In this document: positions 15,929-25,060 of the stretch, one piece after another
Layout of the letters: every line of letters begins with the position of its first letter
Position numbering within the stretch: the first letter of the stretch is position 1
Assembly (NCBI GenBank): GCA_036488875.1
Contig: DASXGW010000004.1
Span: 558,001 to 622,000 of the forward strand
Direction of reading: 5' to 3'
Source: Candidatus Baltobacteraceae bacterium
Lineage (GTDB): Bacteria > Vulcanimicrobiota > Vulcanimicrobiia > Vulcanimicrobiales > Vulcanimicrobiaceae
Length of the DNA: 64,000 bases
Notes under the pieces: generated by a model
What the model was told of the DNA's origin: nothing
The model's database searches: none
The model's input: the letters and a program-made list of their open reading frames with translations, nothing else
Translations under genes and position numbers: made by a program

Positions 15929-16339
15929 TTGAAGGCACTCGGACGGCACATTGTGTGCGAATTCTCGGGCTGTGACCCGATGCTGCTTTCGGATGTCGAC
16001 GGCATCCACACCATGATGATCGCGGCCGCCAGGGCCGCCCGCGCTACCGTTATGGAAAGCGCTTTTCACCGTTTTGAGCCCCAGGGCGTTTCCGGCACCG
16101 TCATCCTGGCCGAATCGCACCTTTCCATCCATACCTGGCCTGAGAAGGGCTACGCCGCCATGGACTTCTACACGTGCGGCGACCATACCGACCCGTGGCT
16201 CGCGTGCGACCTCGCGGCCGATTCGCTGCAAGCCAAGAGCGTCCTCACCACCGAGTTCAAGCGCGGAATCGAAAAGAGCGACGGCGAGTTCTCGCACGTC
16301 GTTAGCGCGGATCGCGATCTGCGCGTTCTCACCGCTTAA
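15929..16339 (+). CDS. speH: S-adenosylmethionine decarboxylase proenzyme
   Basis: SpeH makes decarboxylated AdoMet, the aminopropyl donor for spermidine. The 136-residue proenzyme has the self-cleavage site Glu62-Ser63 (in LAESHLS), which generates the pyruvoyl group. The catalytic His68 (SIHTWPE) and Cys83 (YTCGDH) are present. It starts with TTG 15929, ten bases after an AAGGAG that sits in a small hairpin. Its partner speE lies 1.7 kb downstream behind two lipoprotein genes. The long leader suggests tight post-transcriptional control. Confidence 0.95.
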   Translation: MKALGRHIVCEFSGCDPMLLSDVDGIHTMMIAAARAARATVMESAFHRFEPQGVSGTVILAESHLSIHTWPEKGYAAMDFYTCGDHTDPWLACDLAADSLQAKSVLTTEFKRGIEKSDGEFSHVVSADRDLRVLTA

Positions 16340-16375
16340 TCGCTCTGCGGGGCGAGGCAGCGCTTTCTCAGGAAA

Positions 16376-16425
16376 ACGTACATATCGCCTGCCGGAACGT
16401 TCGGCAGGCGACGGTCGTTGTACGT
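16376..16425. terminator. Long hairpin downstream of speH
   Basis: A perfect 10-bp stem TCGCCTGCCG/CGGCAGGCGA (16385-16411) is enclosed by a second stem ACGTACA/TGTACGT (16376-16382 and 16419-16425). No U-run follows, so it is not a textbook terminator. It may stabilise the speH 3' end or act in the 5' region of the next gene. Confidence 0.45.
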
Positions 16426-16475
16426 CCAAACTGGCCTTTCCTGACCCGCTCTCTGTGAGGTGAAAGTTTTCCATT

Positions 16476-17144
16476 ATGCGCTTTTCTATGATTCGCACCG
16501 GTGTTGTCGCATCGGCTGCGGCAGTTGCACTTGCGGCATGCGGCGGATCGCACGGCGTCGTTCCATCGACAGCGTTCATGCCGTCGATGCTAAGTAAGTC
16601 GACTGCGCCGACGACCTGTCCCGCTAATCCGCCCCAGCCGGCGTGGATCTTCAAGGGATCGTGTGTGATCTCGAAGCTGCCGACGAAGGGCAGAAAGTTC
16701 ACACTCGCCGCCTACAAAGGCTTCGCCGTAACGGTGACGATACCGAAGAATACTGCTACGGGCAATCCCGCCTTCGTTCTCGTCGACGCGGTCGGCGGAA
16801 AGACCAAAGACATCGCGCCTTACAAAGGCAAGGCGTTTCCGCCAATCTCGACGAGCCGCGGCAAATCGGTGATCAACATCGAAGCCGTCAACGCATTTCC
16901 CGGTCTGAAGTTTACCGGCGGAAGCTTGATCGTGTCCGTAACCGCGCAGAAACTTCCGGGAAATACTTGCACCGTTGCGGTCATCCAGCAAAAGGGCACC
17001 AAGTTCTCTTGGTTCTCGATTCCGATTCTGCCTTCGGTAAAGGGTAACGTCATTACCGAGAAGATCGCCGGAGGCGCCGTCGGCACGTTGTTCCCGAGCG
17101 GACTACCCGCCGGGCCGCTGTTCTTCAACGCCGCCTGCAAGTAA
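16476..17144 (+). CDS. Putative lipoprotein, first of a tandem pair
   Basis: A 222-residue exported protein with a lipoprotein signal (lipobox ALAAC, about residue 21) followed by a Ser/Pro-rich linker. The folded part has repeated beta-strand-like segments with YKG and VDAVGGKTKDI motifs and ends GLPAGPLFFNAACK. I do not recognise the family. It is clearly homologous over its whole length to the next gene. Each copy has its own intrinsic terminator. Two conserved Cys (near PTTC and NAAC) may form a disulfide. Confidence 0.75.
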   Translation: MRFSMIRTGVVASAAAVALAACGGSHGVVPSTAFMPSMLSKSTAPTTCPANPPQPAWIFKGSCVISKLPTKGRKFTLAAYKGFAVTVTIPKNTATGNPAFVLVDAVGGKTKDIAPYKGKAFPPISTSRGKSVINIEAVNAFPGLKFTGGSLIVSVTAQKLPGNTCTVAVIQQKGTKFSWFSIPILPSVKGNVITEKIAGGAVGTLFPSGLPAGPLFFNAACK

Positions 17145-17169
17145 CGCGCCGCTCGTAAGCGTAACAAGC

Positions 17170-17201
17170 AAAACCCCGCTTGACCGGCGGGGTTTTTCTT
17201 T
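17170..17201 (+). terminator. Intrinsic terminator of the first lipoprotein gene
   Basis: AACCCCGC pairs with GCGGGGTT around a seven-base loop, followed by TTTTTCTTTTT. The A-run on the other side makes it bidirectional in principle. Confidence 0.85.
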
Positions 17202-17241
17202 TTGGCACGCAAGATAGTCCGCCCAAATTCCGGAGGGCAGC

Positions 17242-17910
17242 ATGAGTCTTTCTACAGTTCGCAACGTCGCCGCAGCCGTCGGTGCGGCAATCCTCTTCGC
17301 TGCGTGCGGCGGACACGGCGTGATTCCGTCGCAGAGCGGCGCGCCCGGTTTTAACGCCGTGACTCCCGAGGCGACGGGGCCGTGCTACACGCACGCGGTT
17401 CAACCCGCGTGGATTTTCGAAGGCTCGTGCAACGTCAAAAAGCTGCCGCCAAAGGGCCTATCCCTCACGCTGGCGCCATATAAAGGCATCACCGTAACCG
17501 TCGCGATGCCCAAGAACAACTCCAAGGGAAATCCGAGCCTCGCGCTCGTCGACGCCGTTGGTGGCAAGGCTAAAGACATCAAGCCCTTCAAAGGCAAGGC
17601 ATTCCCGGCGCTTCCCAAGACCGCCGGTAAATCGGTGATCTACATCGAGGCGGTCAACCCGTTCGCTGGTCTGAAGTTCACCGGCGGAAACCTGATCGTA
17701 ATGGTCAAAGCGAAGAAGCTCCCCGGCAAAACGTGCGGCGTCGCGATCCTGCGACAAAACGGCAAGAAGTTCTCGTGGTTCTCGATTCCAATCCGGCCCA
17801 CGGTAAGCGGTAACACCATCAACGAAAAAATTTCGGGAGGTGCCGTGGGCACGTTGTTCCCGAACGGACTCCCGGCCGGCCCCCTATACTTCAACGCCGC
17901 CTGCAAGTAG
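17242..17910 (+). CDS. Putative lipoprotein, second of a tandem pair
   Basis: A 222-residue paralog of the preceding gene, with lipobox FAAC, the same PAWIFEGSC/NVKKLPPKG region, the VDAVGGKAKDIKPFKGKAFP block and the same C-terminal GLPAGPLYFNAACK. Most differences are conservative, pointing to a tandem duplication followed by divergence. A GGAGG-like Shine-Dalgarno precedes the ATG. The role is unknown; the location outside the membrane is inferred from the signal. Confidence 0.75.
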   Translation: MSLSTVRNVAAAVGAAILFAACGGHGVIPSQSGAPGFNAVTPEATGPCYTHAVQPAWIFEGSCNVKKLPPKGLSLTLAPYKGITVTVAMPKNNSKGNPSLALVDAVGGKAKDIKPFKGKAFPALPKTAGKSVIYIEAVNPFAGLKFTGGNLIVMVKAKKLPGKTCGVAILRQNGKKFSWFSIPIRPTVSGNTINEKISGGAVGTLFPNGLPAGPLYFNAACK

Positions 17911-17930
17911 CGGCGCAGCGATAACATGCG

Positions 17931-17958
17931 AAAACCCCGTCTCACCGGCGGGGTTTTT
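17931..17958 (+). terminator. Intrinsic terminator of the second lipoprotein gene
   Basis: AAAACCCCG pairs with CGGGGTTTTT around a short loop, near identical to the terminator of the first copy, supporting duplication of the whole unit. Confidence 0.85.
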
Positions 17959-17998
17959 CATAGGTGGCCGACGTTTTTCGTCTAATCTGAGCGCTCCC

Positions 17999-18885
17999 AT
18001 GCCCAAGACCGAGCACTGGCAGTGGTACGTCGAAGAGTCGGCGCCCACGGAGCAGCATCATCACGCGATCGATCGCGTCTATTACGCGGGCCGTTCGGAG
18101 TTTCAGCAAGTTGCCGTCATCGGAACGCCGGTGTTCGGCAAGATGCTCGTTCTCGACGGCGACACGCAGAGTTCTCAGGGCGACGAAAAGATCTATCACG
18201 AGAGTCTCGTCCACCCGGCGCTCGCGGGTGCCGCCGATCGCGGCGACGTGCTGATTCTCGGCGGCGGCGAGGGTGCGACCTTGCGCGAAGTCCTGCGCTG
18301 CTCGGACGTCAAGCGCTGCACGATGGTCGACATCGACGGCCTCGTCGTCGAGCTCTCCAAGCAGCATCTGCCGGAGTGGTCCGACGGGGCGTTCGACGAT
18401 CCGCGCGCGAGGGTGATCGTGGGCGACGCGCTGGCCTTCATGCGCGACGACAAGGATCGCTATGGCACCGTCATCTCGGATCTCACCGAACCGCTGGAAG
18501 ACTCGCCGAGCAACGTCCTTTTCAACGAGGACGTCTTCAAGCTCATCAAGTCGCGGCTGGCCGACGGCGGCGTGTACGTGCTGCAAGCCAGCACGGCCTC
18601 GTTCCACAACTACTCGCTGCACTGTAAGATGGCGCGGACGTTGCGGCGTCACTACGAGCACGTGACGTCGTTCTTCACCTACGTTCCGGCGTTCGATACC
18701 GACTGGGCGTTCCTGGCCTGCAGCGACCGCGTCGACCTCGCCGCGCTCGATGCGCCGGCCGTCGACGCCTACGTGCGCGGGCTGCGTGGTCAGAACTTTT
18801 TCTACGACGCGATCACGCATCGGCGGCTCTTCTCGCTGCCGCTGTACTTACGCCGCGCGCTTGCGGCAGCGGGAGATACGTTCTG

Positions 18886-18886
<1 letters not shown>
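17999..18886 (+). CDS. speE: Polyamine aminopropyltransferase (spermidine synthase)
   Basis: Transfers the aminopropyl group of decarboxylated AdoMet to putrescine (or agmatine/cadaverine in some lineages) to make spermidine and methylthioadenosine. It has 295 residues. LVLDGDTQSSQGDEKIYHE, LGGGEGATLREVLR (nucleotide-binding glycine motif) and VDIDG are as in the family, and GDALAFM carries the catalytic-loop Asp. ATG 17999 is chosen as it starts the typical short beta hairpin (HWQWYVE). It works with SpeH upstream, the decarboxylase at 46.6 kb and MtnP at 54.6 kb. Confidence 0.95.
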
Positions 18887-19709
<823 letters not shown>

Positions 19710-19713
<4 letters not shown>

Positions 19714-20171
19714 GCATCGATTACAGCCAGGCGCCGCACGCCTGGGAAAAAGAGAAGGGTAACTTCGTCGGCCTCCTCGACCTCAAACTCGAGAGCATGG
19801 AGCACGGCAAGGCGGTCATGCGCATGCCGTTCCGCCCGGAGATCACCAACGGCACGGGCGCGGTTCACGGCGGCGCGATCGTCAGCCTCTGCGATACCGT
19901 GTTCTACTGCGCGCTCGCGTCGATCTTCGGCCGCGAGCAAGATACGACGACGGCGTCGCTGCAGTGCAATTTTCTGCGTCCGGCCTTGCCGCCGCACGAT
20001 CTCATCGCCGAAGCGCGCGTGTTAAAAGCCGGCCGGCGAATCGTCTACGGCGAAGTCTACGTGCGCAGCGGTGAAAAGATCGTCGCGCACGCGACCTTAA
20101 ACTTTCTCAACAGCTACGACAACGAGCGCCCGGCGGGCAGTCATTCCAAATGGCCCACAGCACCGAAGTGA
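19710..20171 (+). CDS. Hotdog-fold acyl-CoA thioesterase (PaaI-like)
   Basis: A 153-residue single hotdog-domain thioesterase with the PaaI signature TGAVHGGAIVSLCDT, the helix and catalytic-acid region, and a typical beta-sheet end. It probably hydrolyses a CoA thioester linked to the adjacent dienoyl-CoA reductase-like enzyme. ATG 19710 overlaps the SDR stop; the gene end overlaps gcvT by 22 bases. Confidence 0.88.
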
Positions 20172-21265
20172 CGCTTAAGCGGACCGCGTTGTACGACGAG
20201 CACGTCGGCGCGGGGGCGCGCTGCGTGCCGTTTGCCGGCTTCGAAATGCCCGTGCAGTACGCCGGCATTCTGAAGGAACACGACGCCGTTCGCCACCGGG
20301 CCGGCCTGTTCGATCTTTCGCACATGGGCCAGTTCTATCTGTACGGCGACGACGTGGCGGCGTGGGCGGATACGCTGACGATCAACGCGGTCGAAACGAT
20401 GAAACCGCTGCAGGCGCGCTACAACATCTTTTGCAACGAGCGCGGCGGCGCTCACGACGACACGATTTTCTACCGTCTCGACGGGCGCTGGCTGCTCGTC
20501 GTCAACGGCGCCAATGCCGACAAGATGTGGGCGCATCTGCAGGCGCATCTGCCGTCGTCGGGCGTTCGGCTCGAGAGCCGCCACGGCAGTGCGGCGCTCA
20601 TCGCGATTCAAGGGCCGAAATCGGTTGCGATCCTGCAGCCGCACGTCGCCGGTCTGGACTTGGCGTCGATGAAGTATTATTTCTGCGCGGAAAGCCAGGT
20701 CGAGGGCGTTCCGGCAGTGATCGCACGCACCGGTTATACCGGCGAGGACGGATTCGAGCTCTTCGTCGACGGTCCGCAAGCGCCCGAACTCTGGAGCCGT
20801 TTGCTGCGCGAGCATCGAGCGGATGGATTGGAGCCGTGCGGGCTGGGCGCGCGCGACGTGCTGCGCTTGGAAGCCGGCATGCCGCTGTACGGTCACGAGC
20901 TGACCGAAGAGATCACGCCGGTGCAAGCCGGTCAAACGTGGGCGCTCAAGTTGAACAAGCCGCAGTTCGTCGGTAAAGAAGCGCTGGCCGAACAGCTCGC
21001 GGCGGACACGTACGCGAGAATCGTCGGCGCGATCATGGAAGGTCGCGCTCCGGCGCGCGAAGGGTATCGCGTCTTTTTCGACGGCGCCGATGCCGGCGAA
21101 GTGCGCAGCGGTTCGCTCGCGCCCTCGGTTGAAAGCAAACCGATTCTGACGGCGCTGGTCTCGCCGCGCGCGGCCGCGCCCGGTACCAAGCTGCAAGTCG
21201 AGATCCGCGGCACCAAGCACGATGCGACCGTCGTGCCGCTGCCGTTCTACAAACGTCAAAAGTAA
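20150..21265 (+). CDS. gcvT: Glycine cleavage system T protein (aminomethyltransferase)
   Basis: Transfers the methylene unit from aminomethyl-lipoyl GcvH to tetrahydrofolate, releasing ammonia. The 371-residue protein has AGFEMPVQY, the folate-site FDLSHMGQ, YTGEDGFELF and a C-terminal barrel. It heads a complete four-gene glycine cleavage set in the order gcvT-gcvH-gcvPA-gcvPB; dihydrolipoamide dehydrogenase is not included. I saw no glycine riboswitch upstream; the gene sits inside a continuous operon. Confidence 0.97.
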   Translation: MAHSTEVTLKRTALYDEHVGAGARCVPFAGFEMPVQYAGILKEHDAVRHRAGLFDLSHMGQFYLYGDDVAAWADTLTINAVETMKPLQARYNIFCNERGGAHDDTIFYRLDGRWLLVVNGANADKMWAHLQAHLPSSGVRLESRHGSAALIAIQGPKSVAILQPHVAGLDLASMKYYFCAESQVEGVPAVIARTGYTGEDGFELFVDGPQAPELWSRLLREHRADGLEPCGLGARDVLRLEAGMPLYGHELTEEITPVQAGQTWALKLNKPQFVGKEALAEQLAADTYARIVGAIMEGRAPAREGYRVFFDGADAGEVRSGSLAPSVESKPILTALVSPRAAAPGTKLQVEIRGTKHDATVVPLPFYKRQK

Positions 21266-21277
21266 GGAGATCCAAGC

Positions 21278-21658
21278 GTGGCGGTGCCCGGAAACCTGTT
21301 GTACAGCAAAGAGCACGAATGGGTGCAGATCGACGGCGATACGGCGACGATCGGCATCACGGATTACGCGCAGAACTCCCTCGGCGATATCGTCTACGTC
21401 GAGCTGCCGAAGGTCGGCGCCAAGATCGAGCAGTTTGGAAACGTCGGCGTCATCGAGTCGGTCAAGGCCGTCTCCGATCTCTTCACGCCGATCTCGGGCG
21501 AAGTTCTGGAAGTCAATTCGTTTCTCGACAACGATCCGGCCGCGGTGAACAAGGATCCCTACGGCCAAGGATGGCTGCTCAAAGTGCGCGTCGGCAATAC
21601 TGCCGATACCGGAAACTTGCTCTCTCCCGCCGACTACGAGAAAATCGCGACGGATTAA
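21278..21658 (+). CDS. gcvH: Glycine cleavage system H protein
   Basis: Lipoyl carrier that shuttles the aminomethyl group between the P, T and L proteins. Its 126 residues are the normal length. The lipoylated Lys63 lies in ESVKAVSDL. The start is GTG with AAGGAG seven bases upstream. Confidence 0.97.
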   Translation: MAVPGNLLYSKEHEWVQIDGDTATIGITDYAQNSLGDIVYVELPKVGAKIEQFGNVGVIESVKAVSDLFTPISGEVLEVNSFLDNDPAAVNKDPYGQGWLLKVRVGNTADTGNLLSPADYEKIATD

Positions 21659-21661
21659 ACC

Positions 21662-23023
21662 GTGTATACACCGCACACCGAAGCCGATATTGCGGCGATG
21701 CTCGAAGCGATCGGCGTTGGATCGCTCGACGACTTACTCCGCGTTCCCGACGCCGTCGCGCTCAAAGACCGGCTCGACGTCGTTCCGGCACTGCCCGAAT
21801 ACGGAATCGCGAAGCGCTTCGAGCACTTCGCGAGCAAAAACTCGGCCGCCGGCCTTCGCTCGTTCCTGGGCGGGGGCGCCTACCGTCATTACGCGCCGCC
21901 CGCGATCGCGGCGCTCGCAATGCGCGGCGAGTTCCTGACCGCGTATACGCCGTACCAAGCCGAGGTTTCGCAAGGCTATCTGCAAGCGATCTACGAGTGG
22001 CAAACGTACATTTGCCTGCTCACCGGCATGGATATCGCGAACGCATCAGTCTACGACGGCGCGACCGCGCTAGCCGAAGGCGCGATCATGGCGCTCAACG
22101 AGACCGGGCGCAAGAAGATTCTCGTTTCGTCGGCGGTTCATCCGAACTATCGCGCGGTACTCAAGACGTATTGCGACGGCCTCGACGTCTCGGTCGATGA
22201 AGTTCCGTTCACCGGCGACGGCACGACCGATCTCGCGGCCATAGAAAAAGCGGTAGCGAGCAACGCATACGCGGCTGTCGCGCTGCAGTCGCCGAACTTC
22301 TTCGGCAACGTTGACGTGTTGTCGCGTCCCGTGCTCGACGCCGTCGTCGCCGCCGAAACGATTCCGATTGCGGTCGTCGCCGAAGCGCTGTCGCTGGCCG
22401 CCTTGGCGGCGCCGGCATCGTGGGGTGCGGAGATCGTCGTCGGCGAAGCGCAGAGCTTCGGCGTTCCAGTCGCCTACGGCGGCCCGTACGCCGGCTTCAT
22501 CGCCTCCACGGCGGCGCACATGCGCCGGATTCCCGGGCGTCTGGTCGGCAAGACGGTGGACAACTCCGGCCGTACCGCGTACGTGCTCACGCTGCAGGCG
22601 CGCGAACAACACATCCGGCGCGAGCGCGCGACGTCGAACATCTGCACGAACCAAGCGCACTGCGCGCTGATCGCGACGATCTATCTCGCGTTGATGGGCA
22701 AGACCGGTCTGCGCGACGTTGCAGCGCTCAACCTGGAGCGCTCGCGCGAGCTCGCCACGGCCGTCTCGTCGATCGAGGGCGTCGATCTGAAGTTTACCGC
22801 GCCGTTCTTCAACGAGTTCGTCGCCGACGTCCACCGCGACGCGGCCGGCGTTCTCGCGCAGCTTCAAGGGCGGGGAATTCTTGGAGGCATCGAACTCGGG
22901 CGCTTCTATCCCGAGCTCAAAAACTGCTTGTTGATGACGGCTACGGAGCTGACCAGCTCCGGCGATATCGCCGCGTTGGCGGCCGCGCTGCAAGAAATCG
23001 TCGGGGTTCCCGCTCATGCTTGA
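21662..23023 (+). CDS. gcvPA: Glycine dehydrogenase (decarboxylating) subunit 1
   Basis: N-terminal half of the split P protein (GcvPA/GcvPB type, as in Firmicutes). The 453 residues include YTPYQAEVSQGYLQAIYEWQ and the structural half of the PLP site, but no PLP lysine, as expected for this subunit. GTG start, three bases after gcvH; the end overlaps gcvPB by eight bases, consistent with equal synthesis of the two subunits. Confidence 0.96.
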   Translation: MYTPHTEADIAAMLEAIGVGSLDDLLRVPDAVALKDRLDVVPALPEYGIAKRFEHFASKNSAAGLRSFLGGGAYRHYAPPAIAALAMRGEFLTAYTPYQAEVSQGYLQAIYEWQTYICLLTGMDIANASVYDGATALAEGAIMALNETGRKKILVSSAVHPNYRAVLKTYCDGLDVSVDEVPFTGDGTTDLAAIEKAVASNAYAAVALQSPNFFGNVDVLSRPVLDAVVAAETIPIAVVAEALSLAALAAPASWGAEIVVGEAQSFGVPVAYGGPYAGFIASTAAHMRRIPGRLVGKTVDNSGRTAYVLTLQAREQHIRRERATSNICTNQAHCALIATIYLALMGKTGLRDVAALNLERSRELATAVSSIEGVDLKFTAPFFNEFVADVHRDAAGVLAQLQGRGILGGIELGRFYPELKNCLLMTATELTSSGDIAALAAALQEIVGVPAHA

Positions 23024-24503
23024 TACCTCGCAGTCGCCGCTGATTTTCGAGCTCGGCCAAGAGGGCCGCGCGAACCGCTACGTCGACGCCGGACCGCCGC
23101 TCGAAACGTTCCTTCCGAAAGCGGCCTTGCGCGACGATCTTCCGCTGCCCGACAACAGCGAACTCGACGTGGTCCGGCATTTCACCAAGTTGTCGCACCG
23201 GACGTTCGGCATCGATCTCGGCTTCTATCCGCTCGGCTCGTGCACGATGAAGTACAACCCGCGCGTGAACGACGCCATGGCGAGCAAACGTGAGTTCGCC
23301 GAGCTGCATCCGTACGCGCCCGACGAGCTTGCGCAGGGCGCGCTGCAAGTGATGTGGGAGCTCGAGCGGACGCTCAGCTCGCTTTTCGGGATGGCGGCGT
23401 TTTCCCTCAATCCTTCGGCTGGAGCGCATGCCGAACTCGCCGCGCTGTTGATCGCCAAGAAGTACTTCAAGGATCGCGGCGAGACGGTTCGCGATAAAGT
23501 CATCGTTCCCGACACCGCTCACGGAACCAATCCGGCGTCGGCGGCGATGTGCGGCTTCAAAGTCATCTCGCTGCCCAGCGACGCGCGCGGCCGCGTCAGC
23601 GTGGACGAAATCAAGAAGGTCCTTGGACCGGACACGGCCGTCTGCATGATGACCAATCCGAACACGCTGGGCCTGTTCGAAGACCACGTGCACGAGATCA
23701 CCGCCGCGGTTCACGCCGCCGGCGGCTTGATGTACTACGACGGCGCCAACGCCAACGCGATCATGGGCAACGTACGTCCCGGCGACATGGGTTTCGATCT
23801 CATGCACCTCAACACGCACAAGACGTTCACCATTCCGCACGGCGGCGGCGGCGCGGGTCATGGCCCCGTCGGCGTGGCCGCGCATCTGGTCGAGTATTTA
23901 CCGACGCCCATAGTCACGGCGACGTCGAAAGAAAACGGCGACGCCAACGCCGCGCCCAGCGATCGCATGACGTTTCGGCTCGATTTCAACCGGCCCAAGT
24001 CGATCGGACCGATGCGCTCGTTCTGGTCGAACTTCGCGCACGCCGTGCGCGCGCTGGCCTATATTTACGCCAACGGCGCGGAAGGGCTCAAGCGCGTCTC
24101 GCAGCTCGCGGTGCTCAATGCGAACTATCTGCGCGTGCGAATCGCCGAGTTCTTGGAGACGCCTTATCCGGAGATCTGCCGTCACGAGTTCGTCTGTTCG
24201 GCGCAGCAGCTCAAACGCGATACCGGCGTCAAAGCGCTCGACATCGCCAAAGCGCTGCTCGACCGCGGCTACATGGCGCCCACGATGTACTTTCCGCTCA
24301 TCGTTCCGGAGTGCTTGATGATCGAGCCGACCGAGACGGAGTCGAAGGAGACCCTCGACACGTTCGTCGAGGCGATGCGCGAGATCGTCGCGCAAGCAAA
24401 GAGCGATCCGCAAGCGCTGCTCGACGCTCCGGTCAATACCGTCGTCGGCCGCGTCGACGAAACGCGTGCCGCGCGTCAGCCCGACTTGCGGTGGAAGCCC
24501 TAA
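23016..24503 (+). CDS. gcvPB: Glycine dehydrogenase (decarboxylating) subunit 2
   Basis: C-terminal, PLP-carrying half of the split P protein, 495 residues. The PLP-binding Lys269 is in NTHKTFTIPHGGGG. FYPLGSCTMKYNP and DTAHGTNPASA match the family. It decarboxylates glycine and loads the remaining aminomethyl group onto GcvH. Last gene of the operon; the next gene is convergent with an eight-base gap. Confidence 0.97.
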   Translation: MLDTSQSPLIFELGQEGRANRYVDAGPPLETFLPKAALRDDLPLPDNSELDVVRHFTKLSHRTFGIDLGFYPLGSCTMKYNPRVNDAMASKREFAELHPYAPDELAQGALQVMWELERTLSSLFGMAAFSLNPSAGAHAELAALLIAKKYFKDRGETVRDKVIVPDTAHGTNPASAAMCGFKVISLPSDARGRVSVDEIKKVLGPDTAVCMMTNPNTLGLFEDHVHEITAAVHAAGGLMYYDGANANAIMGNVRPGDMGFDLMHLNTHKTFTIPHGGGGAGHGPVGVAAHLVEYLPTPIVTATSKENGDANAAPSDRMTFRLDFNRPKSIGPMRSFWSNFAHAVRALAYIYANGAEGLKRVSQLAVLNANYLRVRIAEFLETPYPEICRHEFVCSAQQLKRDTGVKALDIAKALLDRGYMAPTMYFPLIVPECLMIEPTETESKETLDTFVEAMREIVAQAKSDPQALLDAPVNTVVGRVDETRAARQPDLRWKP

Positions 24504-24511
24504 CGAAGTAG

Positions 24512-25054
24512 CTATTCGCCGGGTTCGAGGTCGGCGAAGGCTTCGGCGACGTCGAAACGCAGCCACGGGACTGCTGCGTGCTCGAAGAAGTCGGTCGACG
24601 AAAACTCCGTGGCTCCGTTGCGATCGTACGCGACGATGCGCCGCTCTTCGGGCAGCACGTCGAGCACGAGGAGCGCGCCGCCGTCCAGATAGGCTTGCAC
24701 CTTCCAAAGCACGTTCTTCATCCGATCGCTCGGCGAGCGGACTTCGATCGCGACATCGGGCGCAAAGGGAGGCTCTTGCTGCTGCTCTTGCGCAAGCGGG
24801 CGCCAGCGTTCGTACGAGACGAACGCAATGTCGGGGACGAGCGACGTCCGCTTTCCCTTACGCTCGTCCAGCGCGAAACGCCACTCAGTGCCCCAGGTTC
24901 CGCGGCCTTTACCTAGGCGGCGGACGATTCCGCACAGCGCCCACTGCACCACGGCGTGGCGGTGCTTTGGGCTCACCTTGGGAACGGGCCGTCCTGCGAG
25001 CCATTCGACGTAGGGCTTTTTGTCGTCGGAAATGCGAAGCGCCATGTCACGCAT
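24512..25054 (-). CDS. Uma2-family putative nuclease
   Basis: A 180-residue protein of the Uma2/DUF820 family, which has a PD-(D/E)XK nuclease fold and is common in Cyanobacteria and related phyla. The core PDVAIEVRSPSDR (Asp, Glu and a basic/polar residue of the active site) and the upstream PDIAFVS are present. The biological role of the family is poorly known. The start is ATG 25054 or 25045. It follows topoisomerase IB on the same strand with a six-base gap. Confidence 0.82.
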   Translation of the reverse strand: MRDMALRISDDKKPYVEWLAGRPVPKVSPKHRHAVVQWALCGIVRRLGKGRGTWGTEWRFALDERKGKRTSLVPDIAFVSYERWRPLAQEQQQEPPFAPDVAIEVRSPSDRMKNVLWKVQAYLDGGALLVLDVLPEERRIVAYDRNGATEFSSTDFFEHAAVPWLRFDVAEAFADLEPGE

Positions 25055-25060
25055 AGCTTA

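Noticed and set aside
23016-24503. Glycine riboswitch controlling the gcv genes
   Set aside because: gcvT overlaps the upstream thioesterase gene, so there is no untranslated leader in which one could lie.
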